Source: Lampris incognitus (Eukaryota; Chordata; Actinopteri; Lampriformes; Lampridae). Taken from it: 64,000 nucleotides of DNA. The notes under the pieces are model-generated. The model did not search any database. It saw only the letters and a list, made by a program, of their open reading frames with translations, and had not been told where the DNA came from. The stretch covers positions 35,974,739 through 36,038,738 of the forward strand of contig NC_079223.1 in the NCBI RefSeq assembly GCF_029633865.1, written 5' to 3'. Shown here piece by piece: positions 11,394 through 21,874 of this stretch. The position numbers were made by a program, and so were the translations under genes. The number at the start of each line of letters is the position of its first letter. Position 1 is the stretch's first letter.

Positions 11394-11515
11394 ATCAACC
11401 AACCAACCAACCAACCAACCAACCAACCAATCAATCCATCAATCCATCAATCAAGCTGCATTTTATATAGCGCTTTTCTAGCCGCAACAGCCACTCAAAG
11501 CGCTTTACAATTGCA
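11394..11515 (+). repeat. (CCAA)n repeat and short dispersed repeat
   Basis: AACC/CCAA units at about 11394-11430 grade into ATCAATCC units. TTATATAGCGCTTTTCTAG and ACTCAAAGCGCTTTACAAT follow, a dispersed motif I recall as common in fish DNA. The flanks (10660-11393 and 11516-12034) hold nothing I could identify; their short ORFs show no domain. Confidence 0.55.
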
Positions 11516-12034
11516 TCATTATACTTTGTATGCGTCTCTCTAAAAAGCATATATAGATATAGGTACCGTTCCTTTTGTACTGAGAAAGCAGGTTATACCC
11601 TGAACCAAAAAGCTAATACACCTTTTGTGGTGCACCGCAGTGCACCATAGTGACTCCAGTTTCCTGACGATATGTGAGCACCAATGCATCAGGATTTGAA
11701 AATAAGCATGACAACTGGCAGTGAACACGACAGGAAAAGTTGGTTCATTCAGAACCATTTCGCTCACATGTAGTATCTTTACAAGCAAGCCTTAGTGAGT
11801 GAGCGCTGAACTAACAGGAGAAAATGTAGGTCATTTGGACTTTGAATATGCGATGACTCGTCCTGGTCAAATTCTGTGGTCAGTTGCAGGAAGCAGCACA
11901 TCACTTTGAGGTGACAATGTTCTCGCTGTTAACGCTGCCAGTCAGCAGAGCACGCAATGGTTGAGCCGTGATAAGGCTGAAAGGAGTGGTCTCATGCTCT
12001 TTTTCAAACGAAAAACATTTCGGCAAAGACGGGT

Positions 12035-12117
12035 GGAGAGGAGAGGAGAGGAGAGGAGAGGAGAGGAGAGGAGAGGAGAGAAGAGAAGAGAAGAGAAGAG
12101 AAGAGAAGAGAAGAGAA
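12035..12117 (+). repeat. Pentanucleotide GAGAG repeat
   Basis: About nine GGAGA units followed by about eight AGAAG units, all purine on the + strand. ORFs across it are artefacts of the repeat. Confidence 0.9.
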
Positions 12118-12293
12118 AGCTCGTGTTTATTTGACAGCCAAGTACATTTACACTTAGAATGTGTGGGATGCTCAGCATACAGGCACGAGAACAAGAACAT
12201 TACATTTTAAGGTGGAAACTAACAATATTCATCAGATCTACTATGTGCATAATATGTGACATTTGTATAATATGCAGTATAATACGCAATATT

Positions 12294-12435
12294 GTAACGT
12301 GCATGGATAAGTAGACACGTTGGTCCTTGACTAACAGGTCGAATCCATTAGTCGGCTGGTTAACGTTGTCGCTTGCGGAGTGGGAGACACGTGTTCGCGT
12401 GGCGGTACCCGGGCTCCCCCCTGAATTCGCTACAA
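12294..12435 (+). mobile_element. Short tRNA-like element, family C
   Basis: Begins TGTAACGTGCATGGATAAG and ends GAATTCGCTACA. The ends form an imperfect 7-bp inverted repeat (TGTAACG / CGCTACA). The interior is a worn version of the tRNA-like core seen at 13798-13949. Flanked on both sides by CAATATT-like sequence. Confidence 0.7.
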
Positions 12436-12483
12436 TATTAACTAGAGTTGTCTTGTGGCAAATCCCACAGTCTTTGGACGTGT

Positions 12484-12577
12484 CTAGTTTGGTCCCTCCA
12501 TAAATTTCATTGCAGCATACATGGTGCACAGGATGAGGAAAACTGAACTTTTCGGCAGGAGAAGAAATAGGCCACAC
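12484..12577 (-). CDS. CD300-like exon 5, hydrophobic C-terminus
   Basis: Acceptor TACTTTCAACAG precedes 12577. Encodes CGLFLLLPKSSVFLILCTMY, then AAMKFMEGPN and TAG at 12486-12484. It could be a short membrane anchor with a Lys in it and almost no cytoplasmic tail, or a degraded membrane exon. Confidence 0.5.
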
Positions 12578-14815
12578 CTGTTGAAAGTAAAATATTTTTT
12601 ATTATTATAGCCATGTAAATTGTGTGTGTGTGTGTGTGCGTGTGTGTGCGTGTGCGTGTGCTGCCAGAGGCAGGAACAAAGCAAAGTAAAGTGGACACCA
12701 TGTATCCCACACAGCTGGTGGTAAAGGAAACAAACCTTTGCTGCTGTTTTGGCTTGATAGCTGTGGTACGTCGTGATGTGAACTGTGTGGTTGTAGATTC
12801 ATTCATGAGAGTTGATATTTCATGTGTGCTTTGGGACGGTAACACCACTGAAAGAAAGACAGATGAGTACAAATGTATGATTTTCTTTGGTCTTCTTCTG
12901 ACTTAATCTCCACATCTATCTCGAGTACAGTACGGAATCAAATTATGCGGCCAGAGTTGGTTTAGTCAACACATGTGTTTTCGAAATTGCAGTGTTCTTA
13001 GGCTGGTAGGAGTTTTACTTGTTGTTTGTTGAACGACCGTGATGTGGACAGGCACCTGAAGGTCTCATACAGAGCAGATGTGCCAGCCTTCGTTCTGCAG
13101 ATTCACCTTACTCATGTTCACGATCATGACTTTTCTATCGGTGCCATCTGGGATACGTTGTAAGACCACTGCCGCTCCATCTAACGTTCCCAAATACGAG
13201 TCCACACACGAGCTGCCCATCCTGCACCACCTCATGGGCCCAGTGTTACTGTAATAACAATGGACACTGATGTTTCCACCATCAACTCCGCTTAGTTGTT
13301 GTTGTTCCACATACAGCCTCGGAGTTCCTGAACAAACACATACAACCAGGAACAATAAGGATGTGATCCCAAGTGCACAAATGTAGCTCTAGTATCAACT
13401 TGGAGGACGCAACAAAACGATGACCTTCAGGTGCTGGTGTAGAAATCATGGCAGTCATCTGAGTCCCTTGAGTAATTTATATATAATGGAGTATATATAT
13501 ATGTATGTGTGTATATATATATATAATTTATTGGAATTTCCCCCCTTCTCCCCAGTCTCTACTCCACCCCCTCTGCCGATCCGGGGAGGGCTGGAGACTG
13601 TGCACGTGGAGCAGAAATGCAACCTTGCTAGGAGGCTTTTCTGCTCGCTGATATACAGTATTGTAGCGAATTCGAGGGGGGGGGGGGGGCAACCACAGGA
13701 ACTGCTGCAGCCGGGACGCGAACCCGTAACTCCCGTACTGCGGGACACATCGCTAACCGCTCGACTAAAGGGTCCGACCCGAGGGGAGGGGGGGTAGTGT
13801 AACGTGCATGGATAAGTAGACACGTTAGCCATTGGCTAACGGGTCGGACCCTTTAGTCGAGCGGTTAGCGATGTGTCCCGCGGTGCGAGAGTGACGAGTT
13901 CGCGCCCCGGCTGCGGCGGTTCCTGTAGTTGCCCCCTGAATTCGCTACAGCATGTTCTGTGCACTCGCGAGGAGGCTTTTCTGCTCGCGCCAATTTTGAA
14001 GCTATAAATTATTTAAATGCCATACACGTCCCCTCCGATACTTGTGGAGTCGCCAGCCGCTTCTTTTCACCTGACAGTGAAGAGTTTCACCAGGGTGACG
14101 TAGCGCGTGGGAGGATCACGCTATTCCTCCCCAGTTCCCCCTCCCCCGCTACAGGCGCCCCAACCGACCAGAGGAGGCGCTAGTGCGGCGACCGATGCAG
14201 TATTTTGACAATTCGGAATACTGAAGAAATGCATTAAGATACACGACATACTGAACATCATTTGTGTATTCATCAAAAGTTAAGAAACCCAACTCACCTG
14301 AACTGACAGATAATTGGAAGTGGGTTCCTCTGTAATCTGGTCCCCCATCAATCTCTAAAGCACACCAGTAATTTCCAGCGTCACTCAGGTCTATTTCCGT
14401 CACAGTCATAGTGAAAACCTGTCGGTTTATGTCATCCTCTATTGAGGCTCGATCTGTTCCTGTACTGTCAGACCTTACGAAATAAGAGCAGAAATCCCAA
14501 AACGGCCGCGTGCTCATTCTTATGTATTTGACATGGCTTCTGTACCCAGACTGGTATAAACATGGGATAGTTACTGAGCCACCTTGCTGGACAGGAACAT
14601 TTATTAAGCAGTAAATGCCTGTGAACAGAAAAGAAAATACACTTGATCCTGTATTCATCAAGGCATGGGATTGGTATTACACTCAGAAAACCACACATTG
14701 CATGGAAGCCCCGTGTAGGGGATCGTCCCAAACACAATAGATGAGGAAAATAAGAATGACACTTACCCAGCAATCTGGAAACTAGGAGGGCGAGAAGCAC
14801 GAGAGAAAGAGCCAT
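12484..14815 (-). CDS. CD300/CMRF35/pIgR-like receptor, five exons, interrupted by one TGA
   Basis: Exons on the - strand: 14815-14767 signal peptide, 14618-14298 Ig V1, 13327-13019 Ig V2, 12847-12736 stalk, 12577-12484 hydrophobic tail with TAG. Total 295 codons; all introns are GT-AG and the phases agree (1,1,1,2). Family members are leukocyte or mucosal surface receptors for lipids or antibodies. The V domains carry the Cys pairs, SVTIPC / ISVHC and the DAGNYWCAL / NEGWHICS ends. A TGA (13065-13067, codon 211) stands where the family has Gly before a DLQVPVHITV strand that is still intact downstream. So this is a fresh pseudogene, an allele, a sequence error, or a secreted truncated form of 210 residues. 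No ITIM is visible. Confidence 0.65.
12615..12660 (+). repeat. (TG)n microsatellite with CG interruptions
   Basis: GTGTGTG array with GCGTG interruptions, in the intron between exons 4 and 5 of the CD300-like gene. Confidence 0.85.
12736..12847 (-). CDS. CD300-like exon 4, Ser/Thr-rich stalk
   Basis: Acceptor CTGTCTTTCTTTCAG is excellent; donor GTTTGT is acceptable. Encodes LPSQSTHEISTLMNESTTTQ and FTSRRTTAIKPKQQQ, a Ser/Thr-rich stalk with an N-glycosylation site (NES). Phase 1 in, phase 2 out, matching both neighbours. Confidence 0.55.
13019..13327 (-). CDS. CD300-like exon 3, second Ig V domain with internal TGA
   Basis: 309 nt, phase 1-1, if the donor is the GTAAAA at 13018. Domain reads LSGVDGGNISVHCYYS, RWCRMGSSCVDSY, NMSKVNLQNEGWHICSV, then TGA, then DLQVPVHITVVQQTTS in the same frame. 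Both members of the extra CD300-type disulfide are present in this domain. Acceptor TTTGTTCAG at 13336-13328. Confidence 0.7.
13662..13780 (-). mobile_element. tRNA-like family C element, truncated, inverted arm 1
   Basis: Reverse orientation, beginning TGTAGCGAATTCG. On the - strand it reads a box A-like TAGTCGAGCGGTTAGCGA and a B box GGGTTCGCGTCCC. The outer ~45 bp of the family is missing at its right end. It is about 90% identical, inverted, to 13841-13949. Confidence 0.8.
13798..13949 (+). mobile_element. tRNA-like family C element, full length, inverted arm 2
   Basis: Starts TGTAACGTGCATGGATAAG and ends GAATTCGCTACA. The core TAGTCGAGCGGTTAGCGA and GAGTTCGCGCCCC are spaced like tRNA A and B boxes. 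With arm 1 it makes a ~110-bp inverted repeat around a ~60-bp loop. Confidence 0.8.
14298..14618 (-). CDS. CD300-like exon 2, first Ig V domain
   Basis: 321 nt, phase 1-1. The acceptor TTCTGTTCACAG is strong; donor GTGAGT. Canonical B-strand Cys in SVTIPCLY and F-strand Cys in DLSDAGNYWCAL. The usual extra Cys of CD300 domains in a KYWC motif is replaced (KYIRM), although the partner-like Cys in DFCSYFV remains. Confidence 0.75.
14767..14815 (-). CDS. CD300-like exon 1, signal peptide
   Basis: ATG at 14815 opens MALSLVLLALLVSRLLG, a good signal peptide. Donor GTAAGT is at 14766-14761 on the - strand. Phase 1 end, as usual for Ig-family signal exons. Confidence 0.7.
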
Positions 14816-14941
14816 AGACAACTCTGTGTTGGTGGCTCTGATCGTTTGTCAACACTTGATCATCAAAAAAGAAGTGTGGTGAAACAGATGTCAAAAAACA
14901 ACGGGATGACTGTGCTTCACTGGTTTGTGGTGAGCACTCTG

Positions 14942-14942
<1 letters not shown>

Positions 14943-15015
<73 letters not shown>
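14943..15015 (+). repeat. (TG)n microsatellite
   Basis: About 36 uninterrupted TG units just upstream (on the - strand) of the CD300-like start codon, so possibly in its promoter or 5' UTR. Confidence 0.95.
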
Positions 15016-15021
<6 letters not shown>

Positions 15022-15244
15022 TGCAAATGCTGCCCCTTACATAGAGATAGTGAACGACTGTGTACCACTACTGGGGAGAGCATGCCTCTGTGAGTTTGTG
15101 CAGAGTGGTTTGGGTTGCTTGTGGGTAATGGCTCTGATCATAGTTCTAATTGCATTTGCATTGCATTTTACCTAATTGATTCTGATCTTATTACATACAC
15201 TTGCTCCGCCTGACACTTAACCTTGGCATAGTTTTGCCACACAA

Positions 15245-15318
15245 ATTGCAAATTTGCCTACTGAGACAAATTTGTAATTTGTGATATCGGGCTATACAAA
15301 TAAGATTGACTTGACTCT
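15245..15318 (+). mobile_element. L2 LINE 3'-terminal fragment
   Basis: CTGAGACAAATTTGTAATTT, GTGATATCGGGCTATACAAA and TAAGATTGACTTGACT are the typical last ~70 bp of the L2 copies in this window. The surrounding 15016-15596 shows nothing else. Confidence 0.7.
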
Positions 15319-15596
15319 ACCATGTGAGCAGATCACGTTGTAAAAGATACGACTGTCACAGCACGCAGTGCTAAAACCGCATTGAAAAGGGATTTAAATG
15401 TTTTATTGTTTATTGTAAAAAAAAATCTGCTTTGACATGAAAAACAGAAAATCAATGCCTCATTAAACAAGAGGAAGATTTACTTTGCATGAACCACGCT
15501 GAAACCTGGTGAGGCTGAGCTTTACAGTACTACCACACGAGGGCAGTATTGGCTTAATAATGCGCTTGAGACGCTGTAAAACAGTCATGTCAGTTT

Positions 15597-18500
15597 GATA
15601 TGTATAGCCCAATATCACAAATTAGAAATCTGCCTCAGTGGGCTTTACAGCAAGACAACATCCTGTCCTTAGACCCTCACATCGGATAAGGATAAAAAAA
15701 AAACAACCTTCATCAGGGAGAAAAAATAGGAAGAAACCTCGGGGATAGCAACAGAAGGAGGGATCTCTCTCCCAAGACGGACAGATTTGAAATGGATCTT
15801 GTATGTACAGAATAAAACACAATTTATAGAATACAACATTGATAGGAGATAAAAGAAGTATAATGGAATTATAAGATATATAAAAAATATGATGAGGAGG
15901 ATGCCAAGCAATCCAGATGCCACCGGAACAGCATAGGACCTGAGCCACGCAACCAGCACCACCATGTAGACCTGACAGGAGGACAGACTACACATGCACA
16001 CAGGGGAGATTCCCATCACACCATTCAAATACTCGGGAGAAGAGAAAAGAAAAAAACATTAGTCACACATTGGAGTGAGAGAACGATATAACATTGAAAC
16101 AGGATAACACAGTTATATGGATTTATAAGATATATAAAGAACGTGATGAGGGGGATGCCAAGCAGTGTCCGGTGGTGACCACCATCCCCATGGAGCCCTG
16201 GGTGGGGGACAGACCACATGCACATGGGGGAGACTCACATCACACCACACAGGAGAAGAGAAAGGAGAAGAGATCATTCAGAGAGAGAGAAAAGACATGT
16301 AAGAGAAAATAACTGTTTGCAATTGTCAGTATCTATACTCTATAATCTTGTTGGCAGAACAGTACTTGGTAAATTCATTGAGACAAAAAGTGACCCGCCA
16401 TGCAGTACAGGTCATGAAGTACTCAATGTAATTGTAGGTTAAGGCAAAAAAGATGAGTTTTAAGTTTGGATTTAAAGGACTCAACAGACTCTTATTGTCT
16501 GATGGCAGCAGACAGGTTATTCCACAAAAGCAGGGCCCGATAAGAAAAAGGCCCTGCCACCAGCTGACTTCTTTTTAACTTTGGGTACACACAGGAGCCC
16601 TGTATTTTGAGAGCAGAAAGCTTGAGATGGAATGTATGGTTTAAGGACATCAGACAGGTATGACGGGGCAAGCCCATTTAGGATTTTATAAGTCAGCAGA
16701 AGCAACATGAGGTTTGATCTAACATGGATAGGAAGCCAATGAAGGGAGGCAAGAATTGGTGTAGCGTGGTCAAATTTTCTAGTTTTAGTTAGGATTCTAG
16801 CTGCAGCATTTTGAACCATCTGAAGACTTTTAGTACTAGCATGTGGCAGACCTGAAAACAGAACATTACAGCAATCAAGTCTGGATGAAACAAATGCGTG
16901 CATTAGAGTCTCTGCATCAGCCATGGACAGGAAAGACCGAATTTTAGCTCTGTTGCGTAAGTTTCTTTAACATACTTATCAAAGGAAAGGCTGGGATCAA
17001 ACATAACAGCAAGATTTTTAGGTTGCCACACTTTCTGAAATCACAGAGTGGTTGATTGTTGTTGTTACTTGATCGAGTTGGTGTCTGTGTTTAGCAGGGC
17101 CAATGGCAAGCATCTCAGTTTTATCTGAATTCAAAAGCAGGACATTTAGTGCCATCCAATTTTTCACAGCAGCCAAGCAGGCCTCTAAGTTAGTCATTTG
17201 AGTACAATCATCAGCTTTCATAGGTACATACAGCTAAGTATCATCCGCATAGCACTGGAAATGTATTCCATGACTGCATATAATACTGTCAAAAGGTGAA
17301 ATATGAAGAGGGAAATGTAGAGGGCCAAGAACTGAGCCCAGAGGTATGCCATATTTAACATCAGAGAATGTCGATGTAATATTATTATTGTAGACATAAT
17401 GTGTTTTTCCAGATAAGTAGGACTTAAGCTAAGCGAGAGCTAGCCCAGAGACACCAAAATTACAATTTATTCTGTCTAATAGAATACAATGATCAGTGGT
17501 GTCAAAGGCTTGTAGAAGATCATTCACCACTCTGGTCAGAGCAGTTTCAGTGGAGTGACAGGCCCTGAAAGCTGATTGAAAAGGTTAATATAGATAGTTT
17601 TCTTCCATATGGGTCGAAACTTGTTGATATACAACTCTCTCTAGTACTTTAGAAAAGAATGGAAGATTAGAGACTGGTTGATAGTTATAAAGAGACCCTG
17701 GATCGAGGTGTGGTTTCTTAAGTAGAGGTTTGAACACAGCTGTCTTAAAACTGCTGGGAACAATGCCAGTAGTGTAGTACATGATAATCTAACAATGTCT
17801 AGCATTGTAGGTCCCAGGAAAGGCCAGAGGTCTTTAAGGGTCAAGTAGGCAAGTAGTTGGTTTAGAAGCTGACATGAGCTTAGTCAAAGTATCAAGAGAG
17901 ATAGTCTCGAAAGATATAATAACAGGGACTATCGGTGACTCATTGTATAGATATGAATTTGGTAAGACAGGATCTGCAGGAGTAGCTGGAGTTGAAGAAC
18001 TAATTTTGTTTATGATCTCATCAACCTTGTTGCAGAAAAAGTATAGACACTCAGGGGCCATGAATGGTGAGCAGTTAATAGACGGCTGCTTTTTAGTAAG
18101 TTTAGATACAGTGTCAAAGAGAAATCTGGGCTTTTGTTTATTAACATTGATTACGTGAGACAGATACACTATTTTTGCAGCAGATAAGGCGTGCTTGTAC
18201 TTCAATAAACACTCATGCCAAGATAATTAAAAAACTTCCAATTTTGATTTTCGCCATTTCTGCTCCAGTCTCCTGCAGGTCTGCTTAAGAGCACGTGTCT
18301 CGTTGTTAAATCAGGGCGTTGGCCTCTTTAGTTGCCTAGCTGTGGTAGTGAGAGGTGCAACTGAATCAAGAAGACTACAGAGGGCCACATTTAAGTCACT
18401 AGCGAAATATTCAACAGAGTCAGTCTCTACAGTGAAAGGAGCCAAGACTTCAGGCAGCTGCTGGCCAAATGCAGCTACAGTGGAGGGACCGATGTGGCAA

Positions 18501-18890
18501 GTGGCAATTTCATCTGTGCCGACATTAACAGGACAGGCCAATAATTCTTCAAATTTGATGAGAAAATGATCTGACACAGCAGATGTGGTTGGCAAGACAT
18601 TCAGATTAGAAACAGCTATCCCTTTAGATAAAACCAAATAAGACAGACTCTGCAGGAGTAGCTGGAGCTGAAGAACTAATTTTATGATCTCATCAACCTC
18701 ATTGCAGATAAAGTCTAGAAACTCATGGGCCATGAATGATGAGCAGCTAATAGATGGCTGCTTTTTAAATTTAGTTGTGGTGTCAAGAAAGGTTTATTAA
18801 TACTGATTAAGTGAGACAGATATGCTGCTTTTGTTGCAGATAAAGTACACTTTTATTTCAATAAACACTCATGCCCAGATAGATTACAAC
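15597..18890 (-). mobile_element. L2-type non-LTR retrotransposon, degraded copy
   Basis: On the - strand, fragments of one reverse transcriptase run in order. 18300-18220: WFNNETRALKQTCRRLERKW. 17840-17585: [17 protein letters not shown] and [18 protein letters not shown]. 17221-17018: NWMALNVLLLNSDKTEML. 16924-16492: AFVSSRLDCCNVLFSGLPHA and APLLWNNLSAAIR-like endings. Stops and frameshifts break the frame many times. The 3' tail lies at 15597-15830. A segment like 17950-18230 is repeated at 18630-18885. This is dead mobile DNA. Confidence 0.85.
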
Positions 18891-18939
18891 AATGCACAGC
18901 AACAATGCATGGGTGGCAAGCCAAGCTGAGTTGGTCAAT

Positions 18940-19290
18940 GGGAGTTCTACCTCCCCCCCCCACACATACATTCACAACATGACCGATAAATATAAGCCAC
19001 ACAAACACACACACACACACACGCGCCTATACCAGTAGGCACTAGGTGGAAGGCAGGGAGTTGCCCTGAATAGGTCATCAATCCAAAACAGAGCCCTTAC
19101 ACGCAATCACTCACATTGCATTATGGGAAAGAATTTTCTAATTTACCCGACATTCATCTTTGGACTGTATGAGAAAACCAGAAGACCTTGAAGAAACCCA
19201 TGCCAGCATAGGAAAAAATGCTAACTGCACACATGAGCCCTCTCACTCTAAGGCAACAGTGCTAACCACTAAGCCAGCATGCCATCCACT
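18940..19290 (-). mobile_element. Old SINE (family B-like), reverse
   Basis: Degraded but ordered blocks: GGCACTAGGTGGAAGGCAGG, TTTGGACTGTATGAGAAAAC, AACCCATGCCAGCATAGG and a tRNA-head-like end with GCTAACCACTAAGCCAGC. A short (CA)n lies at 19003-19022. Confidence 0.5.
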
Positions 19291-19429
19291 ATAACTGAAC
19301 AATTTATATAGATGTAAACAATAATCCAGTGAGTCAAGTAAATTCTTTATGAGACAGTACAAGCCTGTTTCATGCCATAAGCAATCATCAGCTGTAAATA
19401 AACAATATGAACTTACTTACACACACATC

Positions 19430-19975
19430 ATCATCAGCGGTCACTTGGAGTCAAGTATGACTCTCCTCCTTCTAGGTCTTTGTGGGTCTTCAGGTGGCCA
19501 TAGAGGCCGATCCTGGAGTTGCATGTTTTGGGGCAATGTGGGCAAGGGTGTGAAGAAGTGGTTGAGGATGTGTGTTTGGGCCTTTCTCGTAACTTGCTCC
19601 TTTCTGAGTCTGCACTTGTTTTCAGCAGGAAGGTGGAGGTCATGGTTGTAGCGCCCAGCACCCTCACAGACAGCCAGTCCCCGGGCCTCCCTGTTTTTTG
19701 CTACTTGTTCCCAGGTGTTAAGGTCAATGCCAAACCTTTTGGTGTGGGTCTTGATGTTATCGCTTCTTTTGGCCTGCTGGGGCAGGGCGTCCGGTCACGA
19801 GCTGAGAGTAAAGGACTTGTTTCAGGAGGTGAGAGTCAGACATGCGGAGGACATGGCCAGTCCATCTCAGCTGATTTTGAGTGATGGTGGCAGTTATAGT
19901 AGACATGTTGACCTCATCGAGGAGGCAGAAGTTGGTGTGCTTATCCTCCCAGCTGATTTTAAGAATCTTCCTGGG
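19430..19975 (-). mobile_element. LINE C-terminal fragment with CCHH finger
   Basis: On the - strand: LRWTGHVLRMSDSHLLKQVL (19880 region), TWEQVAKN and HPCPHCPKTCNSRIGLYGHL followed by KTHKD (19580-19480). A terminal C2H2 finger with SRIGLxxHxxTH is typical of the C-terminus of several vertebrate non-LTR reverse transcriptases. Frames are broken. Confidence 0.65.
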
Positions 19976-20033
19976 GCATCAGTATTGGTATGCTTTGCAC
20001 ACACACATTCACAACATGACCAATAAATATCAG

Positions 20034-20036
<3 letters not shown>

Positions 20037-20071
<35 letters not shown>
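20037..20071 (+). repeat. (CA)n microsatellite
   Basis: About 17 CA units within a stretch that repeats CACATTCACAACATGACC from about 18970, so the two regions share a duplicated segment. Confidence 0.85.
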
Positions 20072-20072
<1 letters not shown>

Positions 20073-20084
20073 AGTAAGTTTAAC

Positions 20085-20776
20085 TTGAACAATGCGGGGG
20101 GGGACATTTAGCGGGGGGTCAGGGGGTCCTCCCCCTGGAAATTTTGAGCATCACACATTTAATTTCCTGCATTCTGGTGAATTTGTATACATCAAGTTGG
20201 CTCTTTTTCATTTGCATTTGAATGAAATTATCAGTTCAAGTTCATTTAAGCTTACATAAACGTCTAGGGGCTACTGTTAGCAAGCGCTAGCTAGCTAGCT
20301 AGCTAGTTCGTGAGGGGGTCTGAACTGATAACCCCAAACACAAGTTATAAACTAGATAAGGCTATAATTCATCCGGAAATACGTAAGAAAATCTAACTCA
20401 GAAACCCCAAAGGTAAGAAAGGGTTGTGTACTGGGCTAGACAAGCAAGCTGGCTAGCTACGTTACTTACACTTGCTTACACGATCATTCGTACTCCGGTC
20501 TCCTGGTTGTCAGGGGCAACTGCAAGACAGCAACGAGGTCGGCAATCCCAGTGGCAAAGTTAAAATGGTATGGTCCAAGCATAGGGGTGTATGAAATCGT
20601 TGGAAAACAAGCATGAATGACATTTTAAGTAGTTCGACTGTCTGTGTTGTTATTTTACCTTTTTTGGCGAGGGAGTTAACATTGTCATTCATGATATATT
20701 TTTTGGGGGGGCCAAATTCACCTCTTCTAAATACTGAGGGGGACATGTCCCCCCCGACCCCCCATAAATTACGCCT
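20085..20776. mobile_element. hAT-like element remnant with a terminal sequence
   Basis: G/C-run blocks GGGGGTCAGGGGGTCCTCCC (about 20113) and GGGGGACATGTCCCCCC end in CCATAAATTACGCCTG at 20776. I recall such ends (reverse CAGGCGTAATTTATGG) from fish hAT elements. No coding sequence between; the left end is uncertain. Confidence 0.45.
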
Positions 20777-21448
20777 GTACACGCACAACAGACCAATGAA
20801 TATCAGCAGGCGTTACAGGACTTCAAATGGAGGTCGTCCGATATGAGTGAAACCGGTCAATATCAGACTTCAAATTGCAAAGATAGTGAGGTGCAGTCAG
20901 GTTTCTGTAGGTGCTTGCCAACATCTGTCAATAATCTAATTTGTATGAATTTCTGTCCCATAATGATTCAATGGTCTCTCAATACAAAAACTAAAAGCAG
21001 ATAAAAAATGCAGACGAAATAATGATTTTCAGAATAGAATATAATGGCATTTTCTTTCCACCTACAGTCAGTTGAGAGACAAAATACTTATAATCCATCT
21101 ATGGCTCAAAACTCTTCAAACTGTGAAACTCAGACTTCTTAAAACACAGCTTTTGTCTTTTATTAGACCTCTGATTCTTATCTTTATATATGAATCACTC
21201 TTCTGAACAGAATACCCAAAGTTCAGAGGTCATGGACCGTCTTGGATTAACTGTGATTAGCACACATACAGTAAAATGATAATAACATGAAAGTTGGACT
21301 ATTTTGAACCTGACCCCCCCCCCAAAAAAAACCATACCAGACCCTGTGAGAAATAATATTTCCATTTCTACTTTAGTTTCTGTCTTGCTCTCATCGATAC
21401 CGCTGTTGAAAATGAGTTTGGACAGATATTAATTCATCCTATCTCCCT

Positions 21449-21874
21449 TTTTTTCCCTCCCCAATTGTACTTGGTCAATTACCCCACTCGTCCAAGCCGT
21501 CCCAGTCACTATTCCACCCCCTCTGCCGATCCGGGGATGGCTGCCAGCTACCACATACCTCTTCCAATACATGTGGAGCCGCCAGCCGCTTCTTTTCACC
21601 TGACAGTGAGGAGTTTCGCCAGGGGGACGTAGCGCGTGGGAGGATCACGCTATTCCCCCCAGTTCCCCCTCCCCCCAGAACAGGTGCCCCGACTGACCAG
21701 AGGAGGCGCTAGTGCAACAACCAGGACACATACCCATATCCGGCTTCCCACCTGCAGAAACAGCCAGTTGTGTCTGTAGGGACACCCTACCAAGCCGGAG
21801 GTAACACGGGGATTCGAACCAGCGATGCTCATGTTGGTAGGCAAAGGAATAGACCGCTATGCCACCCGGATGCC
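21449..21874 (-). mobile_element. tRNA-headed SINE, family A, near full length
   Basis: Reverse copy. Tail end CCCAATTGTACTTGGTCAAT; body CTTCTTTTCACCTGACAGTG; head with the reverse B box GGGGATTCGAACC at 21808-21820, ending GCCACCCGGATGCC. TTCATC on both sides may be a worn target duplication. Confidence 0.9.

Larger units (their letters stand above)
13532..14195 (-). mobile_element. SINE family A, split by family C elements
   Basis: The 3' portion (reverse strand, 13540-13615) has CCACCCCCTCTGCCGATCC. The 5' portion is at about 14028-14195 with CTTCTTTTCACCTGACAGTG and GACCAGAGGAGGCGCTAGTG. Between them lie two family C elements and a 19-bp direct repeat, AGGAGGCTTTTCTGCTCGC (about 13630 and 13970). 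All of this is inside the CD300-like intron between the two Ig exons. Confidence 0.7.

Noticed and set aside
11901..12210. Overlapping open frames on both strands with Leu/Ser or Arg/Glu repeats
   Set aside because: They read through the GAGAG pentanucleotide repeat.
13065..13070. GTATGA at the stop codon as an alternative donor that would remove the TGA
   Set aside because: Splicing there would end in phase 0, while the stalk exon needs phase 1, so the frame would fail at once.
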